Shown here piece after piece: positions 54,301 through 64,000 of a DNA stretch of 64,000 nt. A program made the translations under genes and the position numbers. Source of the stretch: Haematococcus lacustris. Taxonomy: Eukaryota > Chlorophyta > Chlorophyceae > Chlamydomonadales > Haematococcaceae. How positions within the stretch are numbered: the stretch's first letter is position 1; every line of letters starts with the position of its first letter. The stretch spans positions 1,866,347 through 1,930,346 of the forward strand of contig JASKMD010000010.1 of the NCBI GenBank assembly GCA_030144725.1. The letters are read 5' to 3'. The notes beneath the pieces are model-generated. The model had not been told where the DNA came from and made no database searches. It saw only the letters and a list, made by a program, of their open reading frames with translations.

Positions 54301-56307
54301 CGCAGACCGAGGATACACATGAATAATAGTTATAAAAATACTGACAAAACATTCAAAATGGGCTATCATTTTTGGTAATACTGCACAGGTAACATGTTGA
54401 GTGCTCGATCGGGTGGTTGTGCTGTACTATAAGCAACCTGTGTGTTTGCTCTAGAAGACGGGACAGCTGTCACAGCTAGACATTTGAGCATGTCATTGCT
54501 GGTTTATGCCGCTATGCCATCATGCCTGGTTTTGTATGCATGCGTTCTCCTAACCTCCAGGTGGGGCCAGATAACACAGGCCCAGTTGACGCCTAAGAAA
54601 TGCACGCAAGCTGTGGTCACTAGTTATCACATCCTGCTGACTAAGGAGGGTTATGCCCATCATCACATGCACTATCATGTACATGGCATTTGTCCACCTA
54701 CCTTCAGCCTGGCATGTGATGCCCAGCCCCTCCTCCTGTCGCCCCAGCACTGCACACAGCGCCTGGGCCAAGTGGGCATAAGCGTTCACAGCTGCTGGAT
54801 CCGCTGTACCAGGAGTGCTGCTACCTTGAACATGGCGCCCTGTGCTGCTCCCTTTTCCCCTGCCCCTGGCCCGACCTCTGTTGCTGCTGCATCTGCCACT
54901 CTTACGGCCCAGGCCTTGACTGTCCTCTGCAGTGCTGCTGTCCATGGGGCTGGGTTTAGCGGGCAGAGCCCCAGGCCAGCCTGTCACCACCGGGCTGCTG
55001 GCCAGCAGGCGAGCCAGCTGGTCAGGGCAGGAGGTGGTGACCTTGTATTCCAGTCGAGCAAGCAGATCCTGGCCAAAACAAGTGATGTCTTCATACACGT
55101 TGAAGATGACCAGCGGTGCCAGGTGCAGCATGCAGCGCACAAACTGCACACGCTGGGCCTGTGCCTCAGGGTGGCCTGCTGCCTGCATCACCGTCACTGA
55201 CGTGCTCAGCCCCAGCAGCAGCCCCGGCAGGGTGCCATGCAGCCGGGCAAGGCAGAGATCCTTGTTCGGCTGCTGCTCCTCCACACAGTGATGGGCGAGG
55301 CTCAACACCAGGCGCAGGCTAAGCAGCAGGCAGGCGCTGCAGCGGTGGTAGCCAGGTGGCAGCTGGGTGGTGGTGGTGGTGGTGTGAGCGAGGGTGGTGG
55401 CTGCAGGGTCAGGGTGCTGAGGGTGAGGGCGGATGGGGAGTGACTGCAAGGCTGCCAGCACCAGCAGCATGGCGCGGTGCATGCTGTCCCACACACGCAG
55501 CAGAGGGTCACCCTGCATGGGCAGCACACCAGGCATAGCTGCAGGGAGGTGAGGAGAGCAGAATGAGGTAGCCAAAGCCTGGGTAAGTGCTGGGAAGAAC
55601 TCTCATGGAGCATGATTTCTGGATGTGGCTCACGGGCTGCAGAGTGGGCTTGACAACATATCACAAACTAACTGCAACTCCCTGCTGCATGGCATCATGG
55701 GGCTACATCACTTAACATGTCTAGCACTGCACCAGGGTGACACCACCACTCTGGGCCCTGGCTGCTGATTGTGGAGCTCACCTCCAGGCTGTTGTCATGG
55801 TCCCGCTCCAGGGCACTCACAAAGGACAGCAGCCGGCTGCCTGGCACTGACCATTGGCTTTGACTGAGCTGCTTAGCCAGGGCTGCACTGGGAGGAGGCA
55901 GCTTCAGCGCATGTGACGCTGGCCAGGACAAGAGGTGGCAAAGCTGGGCTGCTCTGACGTCATGGAGGGCAAGCACCACGTCCAGCACCTCCTGGTCTGT
56001 CAGCAGCAGCGTGCACAGCTCCCCAGCCGATATGCTGCCGGGGGCTGAGGGTGCGGGTGAAGCAGCAGCTGAAGCTGCTTTGTGGGCAGCAGGGGCAGAG
56101 GAAGAAGGCTGGGCACTTGTGGCTTGCTCGATGCCTCGATGCAGCAGGTGGCATGCTGCTTCCAGGCGTTGCACGTACGCGCCTGCAGCCTTGATCGCAG
56201 CTGTCACTAATGGTGCTGCGTGAGAAATGCAGAGAGCTTAAGCTCTCACCAGGCTGCTGCCACAGAGTGTAAGCCGGGCCAACGAGCCGCAGCACCGCTT
56301 CACGCAT
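51395..56307 (-). CDS. Unrecognised helical protein of about 1,044 aa, copy 2 (seven exons)
   Basis: Exons are 56307-56250, 56215-55712, 55538-54702, 54592-54555, 54200-53987, 53259-52511 and 52129-51395. It has the same phases and borders as copy 1. Exon 3 is 6 bp shorter in the Arg/Gly-Asn/Ser segment. All seven exons are open. Differences are scattered substitutions (for example VNWACVIWPHLE versus VNWVCVIRPHLE in exon 4). Intron 5 is only about 0.73 kb because there is no hAT element. Retention of both frames suggests a recent duplication or function in both. Confidence 0.65.
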
Positions 56308-56316
56308 CGAATAGGA

Positions 56317-58533
56317 ATGATTATGAAACGGTCAAGAAACGGTCCTCAAACTGTACAAATGGTTTTCTGTCCCAAAGTCCATCACCTGCTCATTGGCCAG
56401 GTGGGGGGCAGCATGGATGCCAGCTGCATGGCTGAGGTCACAGGCGCCTTGGGAGAGAGGGTCGCAAGCAGCAGCAGTAGCGCATGGCGCATTGCGGCAG
56501 CGGCAGTAGGGGAGCTCCTGGAGCAGCAGGCTGGCCCTCTCAACATCGCTGCCGTGCCAGCCGCTGCTGCTGAGGCGCTGCAAGAAGCGATGACAGGGAA
56601 GGGGTACCTGGTTCAGTACATTGAGCCATGCACCAGGTGAGCACTGCATGCGTGGAAGAGGCTGCATGCATGCTAGGCTTGGAGCCCCTGGATAGCATGG
56701 TGCTAGCACGGCATGAGCAGCACAGGGCACACACAATAGATAGCAAGTAGGTGTGAGTAGCACCGGGATACCTGCGACACCAAACTGCAGGTCTACCTAC
56801 CTCCCCTACCATCAAGTGCCACATACACGTGTAGCACCTGGCCATGATGAAGCTCAGCTGTGATTGACCTCTTGCTGCCACTGCCGCTGCTCAGGTTTGA
56901 GCGCCAGAGAGGTGTGCCTGAGGCTGCGGTACAGCGTGCTTGGAGCAAGGCGCAGCAGCTAAAGGCAAGCGGGGAATGAAAACACGTCAATGCTCATGAC
57001 CACTATCAGCGGCAAGATGAGTGGCTGTATAGCCAAGCCTGAGCCGGGGTGGTGCCAGTGCAGGCTCCGTGAGTGATGAGTGAGGGTGATGTCTGCGCAG
57101 GTGCCAATGAGGGAGAAGCAGCAGGGGTCCATGCCAGCCAAGGCAGCCCAGCAAGGTCCAGGCTGCACGGCTGAGGAGGCAGTACACATTCAGCTGGACA
57201 GCCTGCGGCAGGAAGATGCGGCCCTGGTCAACCAGCATTGGTGGGTGCTGGTGACTGGCAGCAGCCTCCTCCTCCTCCTCCACTGTGGGGTGGTCTCTGG
57301 AGCAGTCTCTACAACAGAAGGTCTCGCAGAGGCAACTAGTGTGAGGTGGCAACTAGTGTGAGGTGTGGCGGTTGTGCTTTCTCCTAGATTTGTATGTATT
57401 GTTGTCAGTGCTGAGGAGTACAAGGTTCTGCTCTACAGTAATTGCTAGGGCACTAGCTTAAGAGGGACAAGATACACTGTTTTTCTGTTTGAGTTATTTC
57501 TGCTGTACCACTACCATGCACGACTCCACTGCTCACAGACATTTGATGGGCTAGATGGTTATCCCACACAACAGTCAGCACATTGTCATACCGAGTTTGT
57601 GGTGGTGGGCATGGCAGGCATGCAGTCACAGGGCATATGCTGTAGTCATGCTTGCGCGAGCGTGCTTGCGCTCCCGGTGTCAAGTGTGATGGTTCGAACA
57701 TGCACCTCATGTGTTCATATATGCTAGGGAAGTAGCTTAAGAAAGACATATCACCCTGGAATATCACTGCTTTACTACTACCGTTTACAAGTCCAGCAGC
57801 ACCTCCCTCACCTGCCGTGCCTTCACCTCCTTGCAGGACATACAGCAGCGCTGGCAGCCTGGGCCTGGTGCAGCAGATGATCGCCAGCTACCCCAGCAGC
57901 TGCATACGCCTGCCAGCTGCCACCCTGACCCTCCAGCCTTGTGCTGAGCCTGAGGCTCCTCCACTGGACCCTGGCTCAACACGCAGGGACTCCCACAGCA
58001 GCAGCTGTACCCAGCTCACGGAGGACATGCAGTCTCCTTCACTCAGTGGCACCCAGGCTAGCACCTCCCTCGTCAGCTCACAAAGGAAGAACCAGGTCCA
58101 TGATGCCCGGCCATGTAATGGTATTGACCAGGGGGAGAAGGAGGCGGAGGAGGAGGCAGATGATGAAGCGAGAGCAGAAGAGGAGGAGGAGGAGGAGGGG
58201 AAAGAAGGGGAGAAGGGTGGCAGCCCCTTAGTAGCCATTTGCAGCAGTAGGGAGCCCGGGCAGCCAATAGCATGGGCCCTCCAATACAACGACGGATCTC
58301 TAGGCATGGCGCACTGCCTGCCCGCCTTCAGGCGCCATGGCCTCATGAGCTTGTGTATGGCTGACCTGGTGGGCAAGGTGTTGCAGGCTGGGCAGCTGCA
58401 GGACTGCGTGTTTGGCTACGTGGTGGATGGCAACGCCGCGTCAGAGGCCATGATGCGATCCCTAGGCTTCAGTTGCACGGGGCGGGCGCACTGGCTACAC
58501 TTCTGCAAACCACCACCAGCATCACCACCATAA
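56317..58533 (+). CDS. Glycine N-acyltransferase-like protein, copy IV (intact, 408 aa)
   Basis: Exons are 56317-56636, 56895-56964, 57101-57240 and 57837-58533 (1,227 bp). Intron 2 is GC-AG (CTAAAG|GCAAGC); phases are 2, 0, 2. The N-terminal domain (HHLLIGQVGGSMDASCMAEV, QQAGPLNIAAVPAAAAEALQ) is helical. Residues about 170-200 give LVNQHW-TYSSAGSLGLVQQM. About residues 228-310 are an acidic Glu-rich insert. The GNAT C-terminus holds PIAWALQYNDGSLGMAHCLP (about 319-338), FRRHGLMSLC and NAASEAMMRSLGF. The family (GLYAT/GLYATL) conjugates acyl-CoA to amino acids or other amines; the substrate here is unknown. There is no targeting peptide I can defend. The ATG chosen is the first in frame and is 9 bp from the divergent gene's ATG, so an internal Met is possible. 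Confidence 0.7.
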
Positions 58534-59263
58534 CCAGCACCAGCACCGCCACCGTCACCACCGCAACGAGTAGAAGACTAGCATGTGCTTTTGCCGAGAG
58601 TTTGACCAGCTCATCAACCAGCTAGTCCAGCCAGGGCTGCCAAGCCAGAGGTATGCGGTGCAGGGCCGCCAGATAGCCAGCCAGCCAGTTGTGTGGTGTT
58701 AGGGGAAAAAGGTAGGGCCTGCATGCTTGCACCTCAACCACCACCCCTGGTTATGGCACATGGAAGTGGTGGTTCGAGGGTGGTGGGAAGAGGGGGTGGT
58801 GGGGTGTAAAACCTGTCGTGATGGGGAAGGCGGTAGGTGGGGTGTAAGATGGGCAGTTGGGTGGCGGGGATGGCTATAGCTGCAGGTGTGGAAGTGGCTG
58901 TGAGCGTGGTAATGGGGGCTGATTGGTTTGCATGAATACAAATCGTGGTCGGTACATGATCGTCTGTCTGCTCAATATAGCAACCACAATGCACCACCGC
59001 TAGTAGCGCTACTTCTTGACTCATCAACAAAGCACACTTGTCTCTGGCGTTACTTTGTCATTAGTGGTATCGTGTAACTATTGCCGAGCACGGACGGTGA
59101 CCTTCCATGACATTATGCCTCTATGGGATAACTGGGCAATAAACCGGATGTTTTGCACGGGGTGTGACCCCCCACCGAGATGGTTTGCACGGACTTTTTG
59201 CACGGCCGCGGTGCAAAACATCTTTTAACCAAAAGCCGGGGGGGTTATTTTCTGGGTTCTCCG
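58534..59263. other. Spacer after GLYAT-IV, with TGTAA and a hairpin
   Basis: Diverged version of 17301-17760. TGTAA at 59073-59077 (540 bp past the stop) matches the GLYAT-I signal. At about 59144-59224 GGATGTTTTGCACGG and CGGTGCAAAACATCT form an inverted repeat with a GTTTGCACGG/TTTTGCACGG repeat between them. This may be an end of a mobile element. Confidence 0.5.
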
Positions 59264-59460
59264 ATGGGCGGGCCAGGCAGTGGTGGTCAGCGCAAAGACA
59301 AGAGGCCCGCTGGCTCTACCAGCAAGAAAGCGTTCTGTCACAACCCAACCTGATAGCGATGTCGACGACGAAGTTGTGGAGCCAGTGCAGTTGGCGAGAC
59401 AGCCCGCTGGGTGGATGGAAGCACTGGCACTGGCAATGCACTATTGAAGTCAACTCGCGC
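59264..59460 (+). pseudogene. Short coding remnant
   Basis: MGGPGSGGQRKDKRPAGSTS then KKAFCHNPT stops at 59353. The next frame gives DSDVDDEVVEPVQLARQPAG and WMEALALAMHY to a stop. A basic head followed by an acidic stretch is reminiscent of a transposase N-terminus, but this is a guess. Confidence 0.25.
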
Positions 59461-59705
59461 GATGCTGCGCAGGAGCACTAGAGGAACACTCTCATCTTGA
59501 GTAGCTCATCCATTACAGGCGTCAGCAGATGAAGCCAAACACAATGACTTGCGACAGCAACCTCTTGGACTAGAGCTGTTGGACTACGCCAAGGCTGGCA
59601 AGATGGTGCATGCATGATGCACTTACCCCCTATTGAAAGCTGAATCAGGGGATGCAAGCTGTGAGCAGCCACCAGCCCAGCCAGTTGCCTAGCACAACCC
59701 AGCCT

Positions 59706-62066
59706 AGCGTAGGGGCCCCCTTCCTGCCCAGCCCCAGGGCCCCCCTGCTGCCCAGCCCCGCTCCCCAGCCCTGCTGCCCAGCCCTGGGGCAGCCCTGCTG
59801 GGGCAGCCCTGCTGCCCAGCCCTGCTGCTCAGCCCTGCTGCCCAGCCCTGCTGCCCAGCCCTGCTGCCCAGCCCTGCTGCCCAACCCTGCTGCCCAGCCC
59901 TGCTGCCCAGCCCTGCTGCTCAGCCCTGCTGCCCAGCCCTGCTGCCCAGCCCTGCTGCTCAGCCCTGCTGCCCAGCCCTGGGGCAGCCCTGCTGCCCAGC
60001 CCTGCTGCTCAGCCCTGCTGCCCAGCCCTGCTGCCCAGCCCTGCTGCCCAGCCCTGCTGCCCAGCCCTGCTGCCCAGCCCTGCTGCTCAGCCCTGCTGCC
60101 CAGCCCTGCTGCCCAGCCCTGCTGCTCAGCCCTGCTGCCCAGCCCTGCTGCCCAGCCCTGCTGCTCAGCCCTGCTGCCCAGCCCTGCTGCCCAGCCCTGC
60201 TGCCCAGCCCTGCTGCCCAGCCCTGCTGCCCAGCCCTGCTGCCCAGCCCTGCTGCCCAGCCCTGCTGCCCAGCCCTGCTGCTCAGCCCTGCTGCCCAGCC
60301 CTGCTGCCCAGCCCTGCTGCCCAACCCTGCTGCCCAACCCTGCTGCCCAACCCTGCTGCCCAGCCCTGCTGCCCAGCCCTGCTGCCCAGCCCTGCTGCCC
60401 AGCCCTGCTGCCCAGCCCTGCTGCTCAGCCCTGCTGCCCAGCCCTGCTGCACAGCCCTGCTGCCCAGCCCTGCTGCTCAGCCCTGCTGCCCAGCCCTGCT
60501 GCCCAGCCCTGCTGCCCAGCCCTGCTGCCCAGCCCTGCTGCCCAGCCCTGCTGCCCAACCCTGCTGCCCAGCCCTGCTGCCCAGCCCTGCTGCTCAGCCC
60601 TGCTGCCCAGCCCTGCTGCCCAGCCCTGCTGCTCAGCCCTGCTGCCCAGCCCTGGGGCAGCCCTGCTGCCCAGCCCTGCTGCCCAGCCCTGCTGCTCAGC
60701 CCTGCTGCCCAGCCCTGCTGCCCAGCCCTGCTGCCCAGCCCTGCTGCCCAGCCCTGCTGCTCAGCCCTGCTGCCCAGCCCTGGGGCAGCCCTGCCGCCCA
60801 GCCCTGCTGGACAGCCCTGCTGCCCAGCCCTGCTGCCCAGCCCTGCTGCCCAGCCCTGCTGCCCAGCCCTGCTGCCCAGCCCTGCTGCCCAGCCCTGCTG
60901 CTCAGCCCTGCTGCCCAGCCCTGCTGCCAGCCCTGCTGCCCAGCCCTGCTGCCCAGCCCTGCTGCCCAGCCCTGCTGCCCAGCCCTGCTGCCCAGCCCTG
61001 CTGCCCAGCCCTGCTGCCCAGCCCTGCTGCCCAGCCCTGCTGCCCAGCCCTGCTGCCCAGCCCTGCTGCCCAGCCCTGCTGCTCAGCCCTGCTGCCCAGC
61101 CCTGCTGCCCAGCCCTGCTGCCCAGCCCTGCTGCCCAGCCCTGCTGCCCAGCCCTGCTGCCGCAGCCCTGCTGCTCCAGCCCTGCTGCCCAGCCCTGCTG
61201 CCCAGCCCTGCTGCGCAGCCCTGCTGCCCAGCCCTGGGGCAGCCCTGCTGCCCAGCCCTGCTGCCCAGCCCTGCTGCCCCGCCCTGCTGCCCAGCCCTGC
61301 TGCCCAGCCCTGCTGCTCAGCCCTGCTGCCCAGCCCTACTGCCCAGCCCTGCTGCCCAGCCCTGCTGCCCAGCCCTGCTGCCCAACCCTGCTGCCCAGCC
61401 CTGCTGCCCAGCCCTGCTGCTCAGCCCTGCTGCCCAGCCCTGCTGCCCAGCCCTGCTGCTCAGCCCTGCTGCCCAGCCCTGCTGCCCAGCCCTGGGGCAG
61501 CCCTGCTGCCCAGCCCTGCTGCCCAGCCCTGCTGCCCAGCCCTGCTGCCCAGCCCTGCTGCCCAGCCCTGCTGCCCAGCCCTGCTGCTCAGCCCTGCTGC
61601 CCAGCCCTGCTGCCCAGCCCTGCTGCTCAGCCCTGCTGCCCAGCCCTGCTGCCCAGCCCTGCTGCTCAGCCCTGCTGCCCAGCCCTGCTGCCCAGCCCTG
61701 CTGCCCAGCCCTGCTGCCCAGCCCTGCTGCCCAGCCCTGCTGCCCAGCCCTGCTGCCCAGCCCTGCTGCCCAGCCCTGCTGCCCAGCCCTGCTGCCCAGC
61801 CCCTGCTGCCCAGCCCTGCTGCCCAGCCCTGCTGCCCAGCCCTGCTGCCCAGCCCTGCTGCCCAGCCCTGCTGCTCAGCCCTGCTGCCCAGCCCTGCTGC
61901 CCAGCCCTGCTGCTCAGCCCTGCTGCCCAGCCCTGGGGCCAGCCCTGCTGCCCAGCCCTGCTGCCCAGCCCTGCTGCTCAGCCCTGCTGCCCAGCCCTGC
62001 TGCCCAGCCCTGCTGCCCAGCCCTGCTGCCCAGCCCTGCTGCCCGGCCCTGCTGCCCAGCCCTGCT
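59706..62066. repeat. 13-bp satellite (CAGCCCTGCTGCC)n, about 180 copies
   Basis: Units are highly uniform, with GCTCAGCC variants and occasional TGGGGCAGCC inserts (for example 59789, 59979, 60653, 60780). Because 39 bp is 13 codons, the plus strand has a 3.4-kb open frame. Its product is pure repeat and is not credible as a protein. Confidence 0.97.
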
Positions 62067-62918
62067 GCCTCCCCTCCCCTCCCCTCCCCTCCCTCCCCTC
62101 CCCTCCCCTCCCCTCCCCTCCCCTCCCCTCCCCTCCCCTCCCCTCCCCTCCCTCCCCTCCCCTCCCCTCCCCTCCCCTCCCTCCCCTCCCCTCCCCTCCC
62201 CTCCCCTCCCCTCCCCTCCCTCCCCTCCCCTCCCCTCCCCTCCCCTCCCCTCCCCTCCCCTCCCCTCCCCTCCCCTCCCCTCCCCTCCCCTCCCCTCCCC
62301 TCCCCTCCCCTCCCCTCCCCTCCCCTCCCCTCCCCTCCCCTCCCCTCCCCTCCCCTCCCCTCCCCTCCCCTCCCCTCCCCTCCCCTCCCCTCCCCTCCCC
62401 TCCCCTCCCTCCCCTCCCCTCCCTCCCTCCCCTCCCCTCCCCTCCCCTCCCCTCCCCTCCCCTCCCCCCCCTCCCCCTCCCCTCCCCTCCCCTCCCTCCC
62501 TCCCCTCCCTCCCCTCCCCTCCCCTCCCCTCCCCTCCCCTCCCCTCCCCTCCCCTCCCCTCCCCTCCCCTCCCCTCCCCTCCCCTCCCCTCCCCTCCCCT
62601 CCCCTCCCCTCCCCTCCCCTCCCCTCCCTCCCCTCCCCTCCCCTCCCCTCCCCTCCCCTCCCCTCCCCTCCCCTCCCCTCCCCTCCCCTCCCCTCCCCTC
62701 CCCTCCCCTCCCCTCCCCTCCCCCTCCCCTCCCCTCCCCTCCCCTCCCCTCCCCTCCCCTCCCCCCCCCCCCCCCCCCCCCCCCTCCCCTCCCCTCCCCT
62801 CCCCTCCCCTCCCCTCCCCTCCCCTCCCCTCCCCTCCCCTCCCCTCCCCTCCCCTCCCCTCCCCTCCCCTCCCTCCCTCCCCTCCCCTCCCCTCCCCTCC
62901 CCTCCCCTCCCCTCTCTC
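62067..62918. repeat. Pentamer tract (CCCCT)n with a poly-C run
   Basis: About 170 copies of CCCCT with 4-bp slips and a C run of about 25 at 62760-62784. It is one continuous pyrimidine strand of about 850 bp ending at a splice acceptor (CTCTCTCGCAG, 62922). Confidence 0.97.
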
Positions 62919-62922
62919 GCAG

Positions 62923-63098
62923 CCTCAGCCAACCTGCTTGTGACTGAGATGGTCACGAAGGCGCTTTCCCAAGCCCTGCAGCTTCCTGTGAAGGGTGATG
63001 CAGCTGGTAATCAAGTTGTGGCATCAAGCGGGCATTCTTTGGCAGTCATGCCCTCTCAGGTGCCTGGCAAGGCGCAGCTCGAGATGCAGCATTATTGA
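62923..63098 (+). CDS. Terminal exon after the pyrimidine tract
   Basis: The acceptor CTCTCTCGCAG is followed by a phase-1 frame reading [40 protein letters not shown] and [17 protein letters not shown], then a stop. A donor-like G|GTAATC at 63005 is a weaker alternative. TGTAA follows 128 bp after the stop. Upstream exons would lie beyond the 13-bp satellite (left of 59.7 kb) and were not identified. Confidence 0.45.
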
Positions 63099-63225
63099 AC
63101 AACTTGGAGCAGAAACTAGGCTGCTAATAGCAGGCACGTACAGCATAGGCAGGTGAGTTTGTACAACTGACTTCAGTGGTTGCAAAATTACCTGCCCTGC
63201 TCTTATTCATTTACGTTGTATACAC

Positions 63226-63230
63226 TGTAA
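63226..63230 (+). terminator. TGTAA poly(A) signal
   Basis: Context ACACTGTAAGATAG, 128 bp after the stop at 63098. Confidence 0.45.
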
Positions 63231-63257
63231 GATAGACGGGATTTCAAGTTGTGTTAA

Positions 63258-64000
63258 GCCTGCCCTGCCAAGTGTCCCCAGGCAGCACCACCCTACCCAC
63301 TAACTGCAGGGGTTCTGGCACCACTAGGAGCATGGCTGGCAGCAACACCACCCTACCCACAAGCTGTAGGGGTGCCGGCAACAACATGAGCATAGTAGGC
63401 AGCAACACCACCCTACCCACTAGCTGCAGGGGTGATGGCACCACCAGGAGCACAGCTGGCAGCAGCACCACCCTACCCACTAGCTGTAGGGGTGCTGGCA
63501 CCACCAGGAGCACAGCTGGCAGCAACACCACCCTACCCACTAGCTGTAAGGGTGCTGGCACCACCAGGAGCACAGCTGGCAACAGCACCACCCTACCCAC
63601 TAGCTGTAGGGGTGCTGACACCACCAGGAGCACAGCTGGCAGCAGCACCACCCTACCCACTAGCTGTAGGGGTGCTGGCACCACCAGGAGCACAGCTGGC
63701 AGCAACACCACCCTACCCACTAGCTGTAAGGGTGCTGGCACCACCAGGAGCACAGCTGGCAACAGCACCACCCTACCCACTAGCTGTAGGGGTGCTGACA
63801 CCACCAGGAGCACAGCTGGCAGCAGCACCACCCTACCCACTAGCTGTAGGGGTGCTGGCACCACCAGGAGCACAGCTGGCAGCAACACCACCCTACCCAC
63901 TAGCTGTAAGGGTGCTGGCACCACCAGGAGCACAGCTGGCAACAGCACCACCCTACCCACTAGCTGTAGGGGTGCTGACACCACCAGGAGCACAGCTGGC
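63258..64000. repeat. 60-bp satellite with 180-bp higher-order repeat
   Basis: Over 12 copies of a 60-bp unit (core CACCACCCTACCCACTAGCT and GGCACCACCAGGAGCACAGC). From 63481 three unit types (GTAGG-GCTGGCA-AGCAAC, GTAAG-GCTGGCA-AACAGC, GTAGG-GCTGACA-AGCAGC) repeat in strict order every 180 bp. The left-most units are diverged. Open frames exist because 60 is divisible by three. The array runs off the window. Confidence 0.95.

Larger units (their letters stand above)
43176..57548. repeat. Large segmental duplication, right copy
   Basis: Counterpart of 16548-28225. Offsets are constant within blocks: 31,750 bp for the 3' part of the helical gene, 29,386 then 29,380 bp for the 5' part. Past 57548 the GLYAT gene continues uninterrupted, whereas the left copy runs into array 1. 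Confidence 0.85.

Noticed and set aside
59652..63098. A 1,148-codon open frame on plus
   Set aside because: All but the last about 58 codons are 13-bp and 5-bp satellite translated in one frame; only the terminal exon after the acceptor at 62922 has normal composition.

Overview
This is eukaryotic nuclear DNA, most likely from a green alga of the Chlamydomonas/Haematococcus group (Volvocales). The evidence is high GC, many short phase-consistent introns with GTGAG/CAG borders, TGTAA poly(A) signals downstream of several stops, and a very heavy load of GC-rich microsatellites and minisatellites. The species assignment is inference. No bacterial genes, operons, rRNA or standalone tRNA genes were seen. 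A 500-N assembly gap lies at 28749-29248.

Layout. 1-0.76 kb is a 40/32-bp minisatellite. 0.86-4.07 kb (minus) is a spliced gene for a single-pass membrane protein. 5.3-9.9 kb and 10.8-14.75 kb are two diverged tandem copies of a unit: a small secreted Cys-patterned protein gene (copy A intact at 5582-6811, copy B decayed at 11047-12731), then a hexanucleotide repeat, then a shared coding-like module. From 14.4 kb to 58.5 kb runs a second, larger tandem duplication. Its unit holds a glycine N-acyltransferase-like (GNAT-fold) gene on plus, a retroelement-like gag fragment, and a seven-exon gene for an unrecognised helical protein of about 1,045 aa on minus. The order is GLYAT-I (14.4-17.3), helical gene copy 1 (19.6-26.9), GLYAT-II 5' half (26.9-27.9), about 15 kb of foreign satellite DNA (28.2-43.2), GLYAT-II 3' half (43.2-43.8), helical gene copy 2 (51.4-56.3), GLYAT-IV (56.3-58.5).

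The satellite block 28.2-43.2 kb has split one GLYAT copy inside its third intron. It holds seven arrays built on GTAC-centred palindromes, a tRNA-derived SINE with a 14-bp target-site duplication, and a large imperfect inverted repeat (about 34.1-37.4 against 38.8-42.6 kb).

The two copies of the large duplication act as empty-site controls for each other and expose transposon insertions: a 2.24-kb hAT with a degenerate transposase (21993-24236), a 197-bp foldback nested in it, a 485-bp hAT MITE (44682-45166), and a 4.75-kb TIR element with a 7-bp duplication (45991-50735) that itself carries a 1.02-kb TA-flanked element (48690-49709).

The right end (59.7-64 kb) is a 13-bp satellite, a CCCCT pentamer tract, one terminal coding exon with a TGTAA signal, and a 60-bp satellite with 180-bp higher-order structure. 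Exon models below were built by hand from splice-site sequence and phase, so borders are predictions.
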